Shown here piece after piece: positions 49,492 to 58,304 of a DNA stretch of 64,000 nucleotides (position 1 is the first letter of the stretch; the number at the start of each line of letters is the position of its first letter). The stretch lies in contig NZ_FCOM02000005.1 of assembly GCF_001544695.2 (NCBI RefSeq), forward strand, positions 225,511-289,510, written 5' to 3'. The notes under the pieces were generated by a model. That model had not been told where the DNA came from. It ran no database searches and worked only from the letters and a program-made list of their open reading frames with translations. The translations under genes and the position numbers were made by a program. The DNA is from Caballeronia arvi (GTDB taxonomy: Bacteria; Pseudomonadota; Gammaproteobacteria; Burkholderiales; Burkholderiaceae).

Positions 49492-50058
49492 ATGCGCAGG
49501 GCAGCGGCTCGAGACGGCGATTCAACGACTACAGCAGGGCGGGTTTTCGCATCCGGCTCTCGGATTAGCGACAAGGGACGAAGGATCGTACTTGATGGTA
49601 ACGACGCGACGTGCGGTCAATGCGCCGGCCTTTTCAAGATTCGGGGAAGCGGGCGCAGTATCTTCAATGCAGCCCGAAATGTCGTCGTCGATCAGGACGA
49701 AGTGTTATGTCCTTGTGGCAATAATCGAGTGATCGTCGGAGTCAATCCAGGCATTTGGCTGAAATCCGAGCAAGGTGCTCCCCGGACCGGCGCCGCGAGT
49801 CTCTTCCAGGAAACCGAGAAATCCGCTGACGCTGGTGATGGCAAGAAGTGCGTGAGGTGGTTTCTCGTACGAGACAGTGAAAGCCGCGAACCGCTGTCCA
49901 ATCAGCGCTTCATAGCGTATGCGAGCGGTGTGCGGCAGTCAGGCTTAACGGATGCGCAAGGTTACGCGCGAGTCGAGACCGACGGAGTGGAAACGGTGCG
50001 ACTACATGTCGTCTTCTCGTCACCTAGGCGGGACTTGCATCCCGTGGAAGGAGCGTAA
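49492..50058 (+). CDS. PAAR-domain spike protein with C-terminal extension
   Basis: A 188-residue protein. Residues 1-90 are a PAAR domain (RRAAARDGDSTTTAGRVFASG, then VVDQDEVLC and VIVGVNPGIWL), the sharp tip that sits on VgrG spikes of type VI secretion systems. Four Cys (41, 44, 73, 75) may bind a metal. Residues 110-185 form a small beta-rich extension (VRWFLVRDSESREPLSNQR) resembling the transthyretin-like adapters that tie effectors to PAAR proteins; that match is weak. Start is the ATG at 49492 with GAGGAG upstream; upstream TTG and ATG are less well spaced. It lies immediately before the amidase and immunity genes, and no vgrG or T6SS structural genes are nearby. Confidence 0.85.
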   Translation: MRRAAARDGDSTTTAGRVFASGSRISDKGRRIVLDGNDATCGQCAGLFKIRGSGRSIFNAARNVVVDQDEVLCPCGNNRVIVGVNPGIWLKSEQGAPRTGAASLFQETEKSADAGDGKKCVRWFLVRDSESREPLSNQRFIAYASGVRQSGLTDAQGYARVETDGVETVRLHVVFSSPRRDLHPVEGA

Positions 50059-50063
50059 CGGCT

Positions 50064-50831
50064 GTGAACTACAACATCGAGCATTGGACGTCGGCCTGTA
50101 CGACCTTCGGCAGCACTAAAGACGATGTCATTCCCGTTTCTGTCAATAATCGCGCCGCGACACGGCGCGCGATCATTGATGAGCTTGCACGTCAAGGCTG
50201 CCCGCTAATTGAGCGATCGACGTGGCACGCCAAGCCGCCAAGAGGGGCGATGAGGCAAAGTCATTGGGATTATCACGACATCGTGCTGCATCACGCGGGT
50301 CGCAGCTATTCCTGTGGTGCCTCTTCCATCGAAGAAATGCGACGTATGCAAGAAGAGGATATGGGCAGAAGTGCACCGTTTGACGATGCAGGATATCACT
50401 ACGCCATTTCGTGCCAAGGCGAAATATACGAGGCTCGGGACATTCGATACATCGGTGAGCACGTCGCTGGTGATAATACGGGAAAGATCGGAATTGTTCT
50501 TCTTGCAGATCTCGTGCAGGCAGGCGAGGCGTACGAGCAGGAATATGGTCACCTTTCGCTCTTCGATAAAATCAGAAACATCCGCGGAATCTTGACCGAT
50601 CAGGTCGTTTTTCGGCACGACACTCCGACAGCCTTTCAGCGAAAGGCACTGAAGACTTTATGTAGCATCCTGAGGGAGTTCTTCAATATTGGTCGGCTGG
50701 GTGGACATAGGGAGTATCAGCAACTAGCTACGCATAAAGGGCGAGCATGTCCCGGTAATCTTGGAATGGATATCGTGAGGTTGCTGCGTTCAGAGTTATC
50801 GCTGGCTGCGCCGGGATCGCGGTCGTCATGA
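50064..50831 (+). CDS. PGRP/amidase_2-type N-acetylmuramoyl-L-alanine amidase, likely T6SS effector
   Basis: A 255-residue zinc amidase of the peptidoglycan-recognition fold. Zinc ligands look complete: H76 or H77 in DIVLHHAG, H215 in GHREY and C229 in ACPGN. The central YHYAISCQGEIYEARDIRYI and HVAGDNTGKIGIVLL match the fold. It should cut the bond between muramic acid and the peptide stem. There is no signal peptide, which fits delivery by the PAAR protein rather than the cell's own secretion. It starts at a GTG five bases after the PAAR stop with AAGGAG upstream, and its stop overlaps the next gene's ATG. Amidase activity is inferred from the residues; the effector role from the neighbours. 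Confidence 0.85.
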   Translation: MNYNIEHWTSACTTFGSTKDDVIPVSVNNRAATRRAIIDELARQGCPLIERSTWHAKPPRGAMRQSHWDYHDIVLHHAGRSYSCGASSIEEMRRMQEEDMGRSAPFDDAGYHYAISCQGEIYEARDIRYIGEHVAGDNTGKIGIVLLADLVQAGEAYEQEYGHLSLFDKIRNIRGILTDQVVFRHDTPTAFQRKALKTLCSILREFFNIGRLGGHREYQQLATHKGRACPGNLGMDIVRLLRSELSLAAPGSRSS

Positions 50832-51148
50832 CGAGAAGAGGACCTTTACTCGCTCTCACCGTTATTGCTGCGTGCACACTGCTCATTTTTTACTCAACGG
50901 TGGGTTACTATTTTTCCTATATCGATCATGAGGCGCACGTCGTCTATTTCTTCAAGAAAGGCGTGACTTTCAGAAGGGAGTTCGTGAATCCGTTCGCCAA
51001 TGAGGGTGATGCGCTGCCCGTCAGTAAGTTACCGTCCGACGCGCGACGCGAGTTGTCCGACTATTGTGAGTTTGCCTACGGCATAACCCGTAACGACGAC
51101 GAAGCACTCGAAGGTTGTAGGGCAAGGATCATTCAGGAAGTTCAGTAA
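50828..51148 (+). CDS. Membrane-anchored putative immunity protein
   Basis: A 106-residue protein with a single N-terminal hydrophobic helix (about residues 7-28) and the rest predicted to face the periplasm. I recognise no family. It starts at an ATG overlapping the amidase TGA (ATGA), so the two are translationally coupled, and it has only two Cys in the mature part. Size, topology and position fit an immunity protein that neutralises the amidase where it acts. The function is inferred from context only. Confidence 0.6.
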   Translation: MTRRGPLLALTVIAACTLLIFYSTVGYYFSYIDHEAHVVYFFKKGVTFRREFVNPFANEGDALPVSKLPSDARRELSDYCEFAYGITRNDDEALEGCRARIIQEVQ

Positions 51149-51192
51149 TCGATGAGCTGCGCACCCCGCCTTCAGGACGCCGCTTCTCATAG

Positions 51193-52107
51193 CTACCGCC
51201 CCGGCTTCTTGAACCGCCCCATCCCCGCATAATTCGGCAACGCATCGATGCTCTTGCCAAGCGCCTTCGCATACAGCGGCATCATGTCCGACATGCGCTT
51301 GAGCAAGTCCTGCTTGCGATCCGGCCCGTACGGATGCAGCCAGATGAAGCCGTCATCGGCGCGGCGCGTGGCCGTATCGATCTTGTTCCACAACGTGACG
51401 GCCGCGCGCGGATCGTAGCCCGCGCGCGAGGCGATCTCGCTGCCGATCACATCGGCTTCAGTTTCGTCGGCGGGGGAATAGCGCATGGAAAGCAGTTCGT
51501 CGCCGATATCGGGCTGCTGCGACGCGTAGTTCGAAAACCCGAAAAGCTGCGGCATGCCGCCCGACGAAAGCTGCGCCGCCTGCTGGCGGCCGAGCCGTTC
51601 GCGCGCGTGCTCACGCAGCGCATGCGCGATCTCGTGGCCGATCATCATGCCGATTTCGTTGTCGTTCAGACGCAGCTTGTCGATGAGCCCGCTATACACG
51701 ACGATCTTCCCGCCCGGCAGGCACACCATGCGTGCATCGGGCGACTTGATGACGTTGATCTCCCACTTCCAGCTCTTCGCGCGATCGTTCCACTTGAGCG
51801 CGAACGGAATCTCGTGATTCGCGATATCGCGCACGCGTTTGACCAGCGGGTTGCTGTCGGGAAGAAGCGTCTTGTTGCGCTCGGCGTCGTGGATGACCTG
51901 CGCGTATTCCTCGGCGGACTGCGCTTCGAGCGTCGCGGGCGCGATCAGATTGCGAAAGAGCGCCGTATTACCGAAGCGGATCTGGTTGTTCGGTGCGGAG
52001 TACGGCGGCGGCGTCTTCTGTTCGTCCTGAGCCTGCGCGGACAAAGGCGCGAGCGACGCCCATGTCACGGCGCAAACCAAGGCGCGAAACTTGAAAGAAA
52101 CCGTCAT
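51193..52107 (-). CDS. Exported M48-family zinc metalloprotease
   Basis: A 304-residue protein with a signal peptide (cleavage near AQA, residue 26) and the HEIAH zinc motif at 158-162 (H158, E159, H162), with the downstream Glu in DETEADVIGSEIA. It resembles the periplasmic BepA/LoiP group but lacks the TPR repeats of BepA. It probably works on outer-membrane or envelope proteins. Its start overlaps the ampG stop, so the two are probably co-transcribed with ampG. Confidence 0.9.
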   Translation of the reverse strand: MTVSFKFRALVCAVTWASLAPLSAQAQDEQKTPPPYSAPNNQIRFGNTALFRNLIAPATLEAQSAEEYAQVIHDAERNKTLLPDSNPLVKRVRDIANHEIPFALKWNDRAKSWKWEINVIKSPDARMVCLPGGKIVVYSGLIDKLRLNDNEIGMMIGHEIAHALREHARERLGRQQAAQLSSGGMPQLFGFSNYASQQPDIGDELLSMRYSPADETEADVIGSEIASRAGYDPRAAVTLWNKIDTATRRADDGFIWLHPYGPDRKQDLLKRMSDMMPLYAKALGKSIDALPNYAGMGRFKKPGR

Positions 52108-53390
52108 CGTTGAGTTCTCCAGGGCGCAATTTTCGGCAACAGTAACATGCCCGGAAAGGACAGCGCGACGCAGATCAGGAAGTACGGAAACCAGCCCGTT
52201 TCAGCGACGATATAGCCGCTGCCCGCCGCCGCGAACGTGCGCGGCACGGCGGCGAGACTCGTGAAGAGCGCGAATTGCGTCGCGGTGTAGCGCGGGTCCG
52301 TCGTGCTGGCGATGTACGCGGTGAAGGTGGCGAGCGTGAGACCCGTCGCGAAGGTTTCGAAGCCGTACAACACACCGAGCGCCACCGGCGACGGCCCGAT
52401 CTTGGCGAGCCACGCAAAGCCGAGCGTCGCGATGATCTGCAAAAAGCCGAAGATCCACAGCCCGCGCGCGATCCCGATCTTCACCAGCGCGATGCCGCCG
52501 AGCAATCCGCCCGCGATGCTCGCCCAGAACGCGACCGCCTTCGCGATCACGCCGATCTGCGCGAGCGAAAAGCCCACGTCGATGAAGAACTTCGTCGCGA
52601 GCGCGGTCGCCATCGTATCGCCGAGCTTGTACAGGAAGATGAAGCCGAGCACGACGAGCGCCGCGCGCCAGCCGTCGCGCGTGACGAATTCGTGAAACGG
52701 CTCGACGATCGCCTCGCGCAGATTCTTCGGCGGCGCGCCGTGAATCTGCGGCTCTTTCACGACGAGCGTCATGATGATGCCCGGAATCATGAACGCGGCC
52801 GTGATGATGAAGACCGTCTTCCACGGCAGGAACGTCGCGAGAATCAGCGACAGCGATCCGGGCACGAGACCCGCGACCTTGTACGCATTGACGTGCACCG
52901 CGTTGCCTAGCCCTTGCTCGGTATCGGCGAGGAGTTCGCGTCGATACGCATCGATGACGATGTCCTGACTCGCGCCGAAGAACGCGACGAGCGTGGCGAT
53001 CGCGGCGACGGTCCACAGGCTCTGCTCGGGCGAGAAGAACCCGAACGAGCCGATGGCGATCATCACGAGCACTTGTGTCGCGAACATCCAGCCGCGCCGC
53101 CTGCCGGGACGCCAGCCCGGAAAACGCGGAATGTAGCGGTCCATCAGCGGCGACCAGACGAACTTCCACGTGTACGGCAGGCCGATCAGCGCGAACAGGC
53201 CGATGTCCTTGACGTTGATGTGCGCAGTCGTGAGCCACGCCTGCAACAGGCTGTAGAGCGTGAAGAGCGGCAATCCGGACGTGAAGCCGAGAAAGACGCA
53301 AATGAGGATGCGCTTGTTGAGAAATGCGCGCCAGCCAGGGTGATCTTCGTGAGCAGTTAAAGCGGGCGCCTCGTGTGGCGTATCGGGCAT
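52104..53390 (-). CDS. ampG: AmpG-family muropeptide permease
   Basis: A 428-residue MFS transporter. The first helices read GFTSGLPLFTLYSLLQAWL and LIGLPYTWKFVWSPLMDRY, the AmpG pattern, followed by GASQDIVIDAYRRELL. It imports GlcNAc-anhydro-MurNAc peptides for cell-wall recycling and is linked to beta-lactamase induction. It is shorter than the 491-residue E. coli protein and lacks its extra C-terminal helices. It lies about 1 kb from the PAAR-amidase cassette; that closeness may be chance. Confidence 0.92.
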   Translation of the reverse strand: MPDTPHEAPALTAHEDHPGWRAFLNKRILICVFLGFTSGLPLFTLYSLLQAWLTTAHINVKDIGLFALIGLPYTWKFVWSPLMDRYIPRFPGWRPGRRRGWMFATQVLVMIAIGSFGFFSPEQSLWTVAAIATLVAFFGASQDIVIDAYRRELLADTEQGLGNAVHVNAYKVAGLVPGSLSLILATFLPWKTVFIITAAFMIPGIIMTLVVKEPQIHGAPPKNLREAIVEPFHEFVTRDGWRAALVVLGFIFLYKLGDTMATALATKFFIDVGFSLAQIGVIAKAVAFWASIAGGLLGGIALVKIGIARGLWIFGFLQIIATLGFAWLAKIGPSPVALGVLYGFETFATGLTLATFTAYIASTTDPRYTATQFALFTSLAAVPRTFAAAGSGYIVAETGWFPYFLICVALSFPGMLLLPKIAPWRTQR

Positions 53391-53436
53391 GTCGTGTAAA
53401 CCGGCGGTTGTCGATGCGTGACGACGCCGGTCATGG

Positions 53437-54045
53437 TTACCGGCGCTTCACGCGATAGACCGCAAGACTACCACGCCAGTTCGCGCCCCAACGGACCGGC
53501 TGCCCGTCGTGCAGCACCACGCGATCCAGAATCTCGATGCCGACTTCCGGCGCGAGCGCCTCGAAATCCTTGATCGTCAGCACGCGCACGTTCGGCGTGT
53601 TGTGCCACTGATACGGCAGCGATTTCGATACCGGCATGCGCCCCTGAATCACCGACAGCCGATGCTGCCAGTAACCGAAGTTCGGAAACGACACGATGCA
53701 CTGCCGTCCGACGCGCACGGTCTCGCGCAGGATCGCGGCGGTCTGGTGAATCGTCTGCAGCGTCTGCGAGAGGATCGCGAAGTCGAAGCTGTCGTCTTCG
53801 AAGAGTCGCAGGCCGTCTTCGAGATTCTGCTGGATCACATTCACGCCTTTTTGCGCGCACGCGAGCACGCCGGCATCGTTGATCTCGATGCCATAGCCCT
53901 TCACTTCGAGCTCCTCGCCGAGCAGCGAGAGCAGCGAGCCGTCGGCGCAACCGAGATCGAGCACGGTCGAGCGCGGCTCGACCCAGCGGGCGATCGCGCG
54001 AAAGTCCGAGCGCAACGCGAGCGAATCGAGGGTGTTCTGGTTCAT
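53437..54045 (-). CDS. metW: Methionine biosynthesis protein MetW
   Basis: A 202-residue SAM-dependent-methyltransferase-fold protein of the MetW family. The glycine-rich motif is [17 protein letters not shown], and the C-terminus has [13 protein letters not shown] and [18 protein letters not shown]. MetW is co-encoded with metX in most betaproteobacteria and is thought to activate or modulate homoserine acylation. Its ATG overlaps the metX stop (ATGA), so translation is coupled. Confidence 0.95.
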   Translation of the reverse strand: MNQNTLDSLALRSDFRAIARWVEPRSTVLDLGCADGSLLSLLGEELEVKGYGIEINDAGVLACAQKGVNVIQQNLEDGLRLFEDDSFDFAILSQTLQTIHQTAAILRETVRVGRQCIVSFPNFGYWQHRLSVIQGRMPVSKSLPYQWHNTPNVRVLTIKDFEALAPEVGIEILDRVVLHDGQPVRWGANWRGSLAVYRVKRR

Positions 54046-55187
54046 GCGCCGACCTCCGTGGCGATGCGGTCGTAGTAAGCGCGCATCAGGTTGTGATAGC
54101 GCGCGTCGTCGAGCAGGAACGCGTCGTGGCCGTGCGGCGCGTCGATTTCGGCGTAGCTCACCGTGCGCTTGTTGTCGAGCAGCGCCTTCACGATTTCGCG
54201 CGAGCGCGCGGGCGCGAAACGCCAGTCCGTCGTGAAGCTCGTGACGAGGTATTTCGCCGATGTATTGGCGAGCGCTTTCGTGAGATCGCCGTCGAAGGCC
54301 TTCGCGGGATCGAAATAATCGAGCGCGCGCGTGATGAGCAGATACGTGTTGGCGTCGAAGTATTCGGCGAACTTGTCGGCCTGATAGCGCAGATACGATT
54401 CCACTTCGAACTCGACGTCGAAGTTGAAGTTGTACGCATCGAGCGCGCCTTCGGCACGGCGCAGCGCGCGGCCGAATTTCGAGGCCATGTCGTCGTCCGA
54501 CAGATACGTGATGTGGCCGATCATGCGCGCCACGCGCAAGCCGCGGCGCGGCTTTACTCCGTGCGCGTAGTAATCGCCGCCGTGGAAGTCGGGATCGGAG
54601 AGAATCGCGGAGCGCGCCGTTTCGTTGAACGCGATGTTCTGCGCGGAGAGCTTCGGCGTCGATGCCACCACGATGCAGTGCGCGAGCCGCTCCGGATACA
54701 TCATGCTCCACGCGAGCGCCTGCATGCCGCCGAGGCTGCCGCCCATCACCGCGGCGAAGCGCTCGATGCCGAAGCGGTCCGCGAGTCGCGCCTGCGCGTT
54801 CACCCAGTCTTCCACCGTGACCACGGGAAAGCTCGCGCCATACGGCTTGCCGGTGGAGGCATCGATGCTCATCGGCCCCGTCGAACCGAAACACGAGCCG
54901 AGATTGTTGACGCCGATGACGAAGAAGCGGTTCGTGTCGAGCGGTTTGCCGGGGCCGACCATGTTGTCCCACCAGCCGACGTCCTTCGGATTATCGGCGT
55001 GAATGCCGGCGACGTGATGCGAAGCATTGAGCGCATGGCACACGAGCACCGCGTTCGAGCGCGCGGCATTGAGCTCGCCATACGTTTCGACGACGAGCTC
55101 ATAGTCGCTGAGGGACGAGCCGTTCTGCATTGCGAGCGGTTCGGTGAAGCGCAGTGTTTGGGGCGTGACGATGCCGATCGATTCCAT
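54042..55187 (-). CDS. metX: Homoserine O-acyltransferase MetX
   Basis: A 381-residue alpha/beta-hydrolase-fold enzyme that acylates homoserine in the first dedicated step of methionine synthesis. The nucleophile is S151 in [16 protein letters not shown]; the Asp/His pair lies in the C-terminal part ([13 protein letters not shown]). Many proteobacterial MetX enzymes of this group use succinyl-CoA rather than acetyl-CoA, so the acyl group is uncertain. The gene has a riboswitch-like leader (see below). The ATG at 55187 has AAGGCGG five bases upstream. Confidence 0.95.
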   Translation of the reverse strand: MESIGIVTPQTLRFTEPLAMQNGSSLSDYELVVETYGELNAARSNAVLVCHALNASHHVAGIHADNPKDVGWWDNMVGPGKPLDTNRFFVIGVNNLGSCFGSTGPMSIDASTGKPYGASFPVVTVEDWVNAQARLADRFGIERFAAVMGGSLGGMQALAWSMMYPERLAHCIVVASTPKLSAQNIAFNETARSAILSDPDFHGGDYYAHGVKPRRGLRVARMIGHITYLSDDDMASKFGRALRRAEGALDAYNFNFDVEFEVESYLRYQADKFAEYFDANTYLLITRALDYFDPAKAFDGDLTKALANTSAKYLVTSFTTDWRFAPARSREIVKALLDNKRTVSYAEIDAPHGHDAFLLDDARYHNLMRAYYDRIATEVGA

Positions 55188-55192
55188 TCATT

Positions 55193-55215
55193 CCGCCTTT
55201 TACCAGGCGGCTAAA
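55193..55215 (-). promoter_or_regulatory. Shine-Dalgarno-sequestering hairpin before metX
   Basis: Just before the metX start, CCGCCT (55210-55205) pairs perfectly with AGGCGG (55198-55193), the ribosome site, around a six-base loop. The adjacent TTTAGCCGC (55215-55207) is fully complementary to GCGGCTAAA inside the SAM-II element upstream, so the hairpin and that long-range helix are mutually exclusive. This would be a natural expression platform: repression with SAM, release without. The mechanism is inferred; the complementarities are seen. Confidence 0.55.
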
Positions 55216-55262
55216 CGGGTGTCGGCTGAGCGCGGGAGTAGAGCGGAGTGGCGCGGCTGACG

Positions 55263-55345
55263 ACCTCTTTAGCCGCATTTATAGTGAGCCTCGCGCAATG
55301 AGCACTGAGGTTCGCGCGCCCGCAATCGAGTCAGCAAATCGGCGC
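55263..55345 (-). promoter_or_regulatory. SAM-II riboswitch in the metX leader
   Basis: On the minus strand the leader contains the SAM-II pattern. P1 pairs CGCGCC (55345-55340) with GGCGCG (55319-55314). Its loop begins GATTTG and ends ATTGC, matching the conserved GATTT...ATTGC loop. After a 30-base insert comes ATAAATGCGGCTAAAGAGG, which matches the conserved 3' segment ATAAATG-GCTAAA-AGG. The insert is larger than in the compact Sargasso Sea element and may form an extra hairpin. SAM-II controls methionine genes in alpha- and some betaproteobacteria. A TATACT box lies 36 bases upstream of P1 (55386-55381). Confidence 0.75.
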
Positions 55346-55484
55346 GTTGTTGAGTAACGGGAAATTCTCGTTAGCGATGAAGTATAGCGGAAATCGTCAT
55401 AAAGCCGCCATTTGCGGCGGCCTTGGGTGCGCTCCGGTTTAGCGCCTATATTGACTAATCGTCTCGTCTTGCCAGGGAACGGGG

Positions 55485-55766
55485 ATGAAACCGAGCCGCG
55501 TCAGACCGCTGAGTCATCTGAAGGGCCGCGCGGCCGAGATGATCCGCAATATCGTCGAGAGCCGCGAGCCGATGCTCATCACGCAGAACGGCGAAGGCCG
55601 CGTGGTCGTGCAGGACGTGCAGTCATACGAGGATCTGCATCAGACGCTCGCGCTCCTGAAGATTCTGGCGATGGGACAGAAGACCATCGAAGCCGGCCAG
55701 TGCACGAGCGCCGGCGACGTGTTCGCCGAGATCGAGCGCATGGACCGCGAGGAAGGCGTCAAGTGA
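55485..55766 (+). CDS. Phd/YefM-family antitoxin
   Basis: A 93-residue antitoxin. The N-terminal fold SRVRPLSHLKGRAAEMIRNI and the ITQNGEGRVVVQDVQSYEDL block are typical of Phd/YefM proteins, which bind their operator DNA and the cognate toxin through the C-terminal part. Its stop overlaps the GTG of the toxin gene. About 300 bases separate its start from metX, on the opposite strand, so its promoter lies between metX's leader and itself. Confidence 0.85.
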   Translation: MKPSRVRPLSHLKGRAAEMIRNIVESREPMLITQNGEGRVVVQDVQSYEDLHQTLALLKILAMGQKTIEAGQCTSAGDVFAEIERMDREEGVK

Positions 55767-56083
55767 AGACCGTCTTTCTCGATCCCGTCCGGCAGGATTT
55801 GAAGGACTTCCGGCGCTACGTCATCAACAAGTTCGGCGGCACGGCCTGGGCCGCCACGCGCAACAAGTTCGCGGACAGCATCGCGCAGATCGAAGCCGCG
55901 CCGCGCGACGGCACGACGCCGCCCGAGCTCGTCGACTTTCGCATGTCGGGCTACTACGAAGTCCTGAGCGGCACGAACCGCATCATCTACAAGGTCGATG
56001 GCGACATCATCTACGTGCATCTCGTCGTCGATGCGCGCTCGGACCTCGAAGACCTGCTCGCGCGCCGGCTGTTTCGGATGTAG
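55763..56083 (+). CDS. RelE/ParE-family toxin
   Basis: A 106-residue toxin of the RelE/ParE superfamily (VRQDLKDFRRYVINKFG, then MSGYYEVLSGTNRIIYKVDGDIIYVHLVVDARSDLEDLL). Whether it cleaves ribosome-bound mRNA (RelE) or blocks gyrase (ParE) cannot be decided from this sequence; the RelE catalytic residues are not all clear. It begins at a GTG that overlaps the antitoxin's TGA. The gene order, antitoxin first, is usual. Confidence 0.85.
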   Translation: MKTVFLDPVRQDLKDFRRYVINKFGGTAWAATRNKFADSIAQIEAAPRDGTTPPELVDFRMSGYYEVLSGTNRIIYKVDGDIIYVHLVVDARSDLEDLLARRLFRM

Positions 56084-56112
56084 AAGCAATCGGCGCGATG
56101 GACGCCATCGCG

Positions 56113-56859
56113 TCAGAGCACGCTGCCGCGCATCCCGAGCGTCAGTGCGCGCAGCGATCGCACGGTGCGATCCACATAATGCGGCCGCCCCGCGCCCGGC
56201 TTGCGCGCCGACATCCCGCCGCCCGACGTGCGCCCGACCGGCAAGTGACCGACGATCCACACCGTGCGAATCCCGAGCCGCCGATAGCGCTTCAGATGCC
56301 CGTGCGTATCTTCGACGAGGATCGCGTCTTCCATACGCACATGCGCACGGCGCATCGCGTGACGCAGCATTGGCGCGTCGGGCTTGGCGCGCCATCGGTC
56401 GCCATGCCGCATGTCTTCGATCGCGATCACGCGCTCGATCAGCTTCGCGATGCCCAGCTCCGCGAGCACCGAGCGCGCATAGAGCGTCGGGGCGTTGGTC
56501 AGTACGATCTTGCGGCCGGGCAGCGCGCGCACCATGCGGCCGAGGCCGCGCTCGGCGCGCACCATCGACGGAAGGTCGGGGAAGGTATGGACTTCGCGCA
56601 GGAAGTCCGCGGCGTCGATGCCGTGATGCTTCACGAGCCCGAGCAGCGCCGCGCCGTAGCGCAACGTATAGCCGACGCGCAGCCGGTTCGCCTCGTCGAT
56701 GTCGACGTTCAGACGGCTCATGATGTACTGCGTCATGCCGCGGTTGATCGCCGGGAAAATCGCGTGCGACGCGTGATGCAGCGTGTTGTCGAGATCGAAG
56801 AGCCAGACGGGGCCGTGTGTCTTGACGCGGCGTTGGCGGGACGGGCGATGCGTGGTCAT
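56113..56859 (-). CDS. HAD-family pyrimidine 5'-nucleotidase-like protein
   Basis: A 248-residue HAD phosphatase. The nucleophile motif is WLFDLDNTLHHA near residues 19-30, motif II is VLTNAPTLYAR and motif III/IV the LVEDTHGHLKRYRRLG segment. The pattern matches the Sdt1-like pyrimidine 5'-nucleotidases that remove phosphate from UMP or CMP analogues. It starts after the argB terminator; the two may still share a transcript only if termination is incomplete. It converges on the toxin gene. Confidence 0.88.
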   Translation of the reverse strand: MTTHRPSRQRRVKTHGPVWLFDLDNTLHHASHAIFPAINRGMTQYIMSRLNVDIDEANRLRVGYTLRYGAALLGLVKHHGIDAADFLREVHTFPDLPSMVRAERGLGRMVRALPGRKIVLTNAPTLYARSVLAELGIAKLIERVIAIEDMRHGDRWRAKPDAPMLRHAMRRAHVRMEDAILVEDTHGHLKRYRRLGIRTVWIVGHLPVGRTSGGGMSARKPGAGRPHYVDRTVRSLRALTLGMRGSVL

Positions 56860-56872
56860 ATGTGAAAACGCC

Positions 56873-56900
56873 CGCGCAGGGGCGGGCGTTCGAGGAGCGA
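56873..56900 (-). terminator. Terminator between argB and the nucleotidase gene
   Basis: Perfect nine-base-pair stem AACGCCCGC with GCGGGCGTT, six-base loop, followed on the minus strand by TTTTC. It lies just after the argB stop and would keep the nucleotidase gene on a separate transcript. Confidence 0.85.
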
Positions 56901-56908
56901 GGGAATGC

Positions 56909-58172
<1,264 letters not shown>

Positions 58173-58304
58173 CAGACCGCGTGCCGCCGTGCCCGCCCGG
58201 CGAGGTGCGACAAATCGCGCCAGATGCCGCAGCAAGCCAGGTGCAAGCGGGATAATGTCGCATGAAGCGCGAACGCGCTACGGCACCATCGGGCACTCGA
58301 CTCA

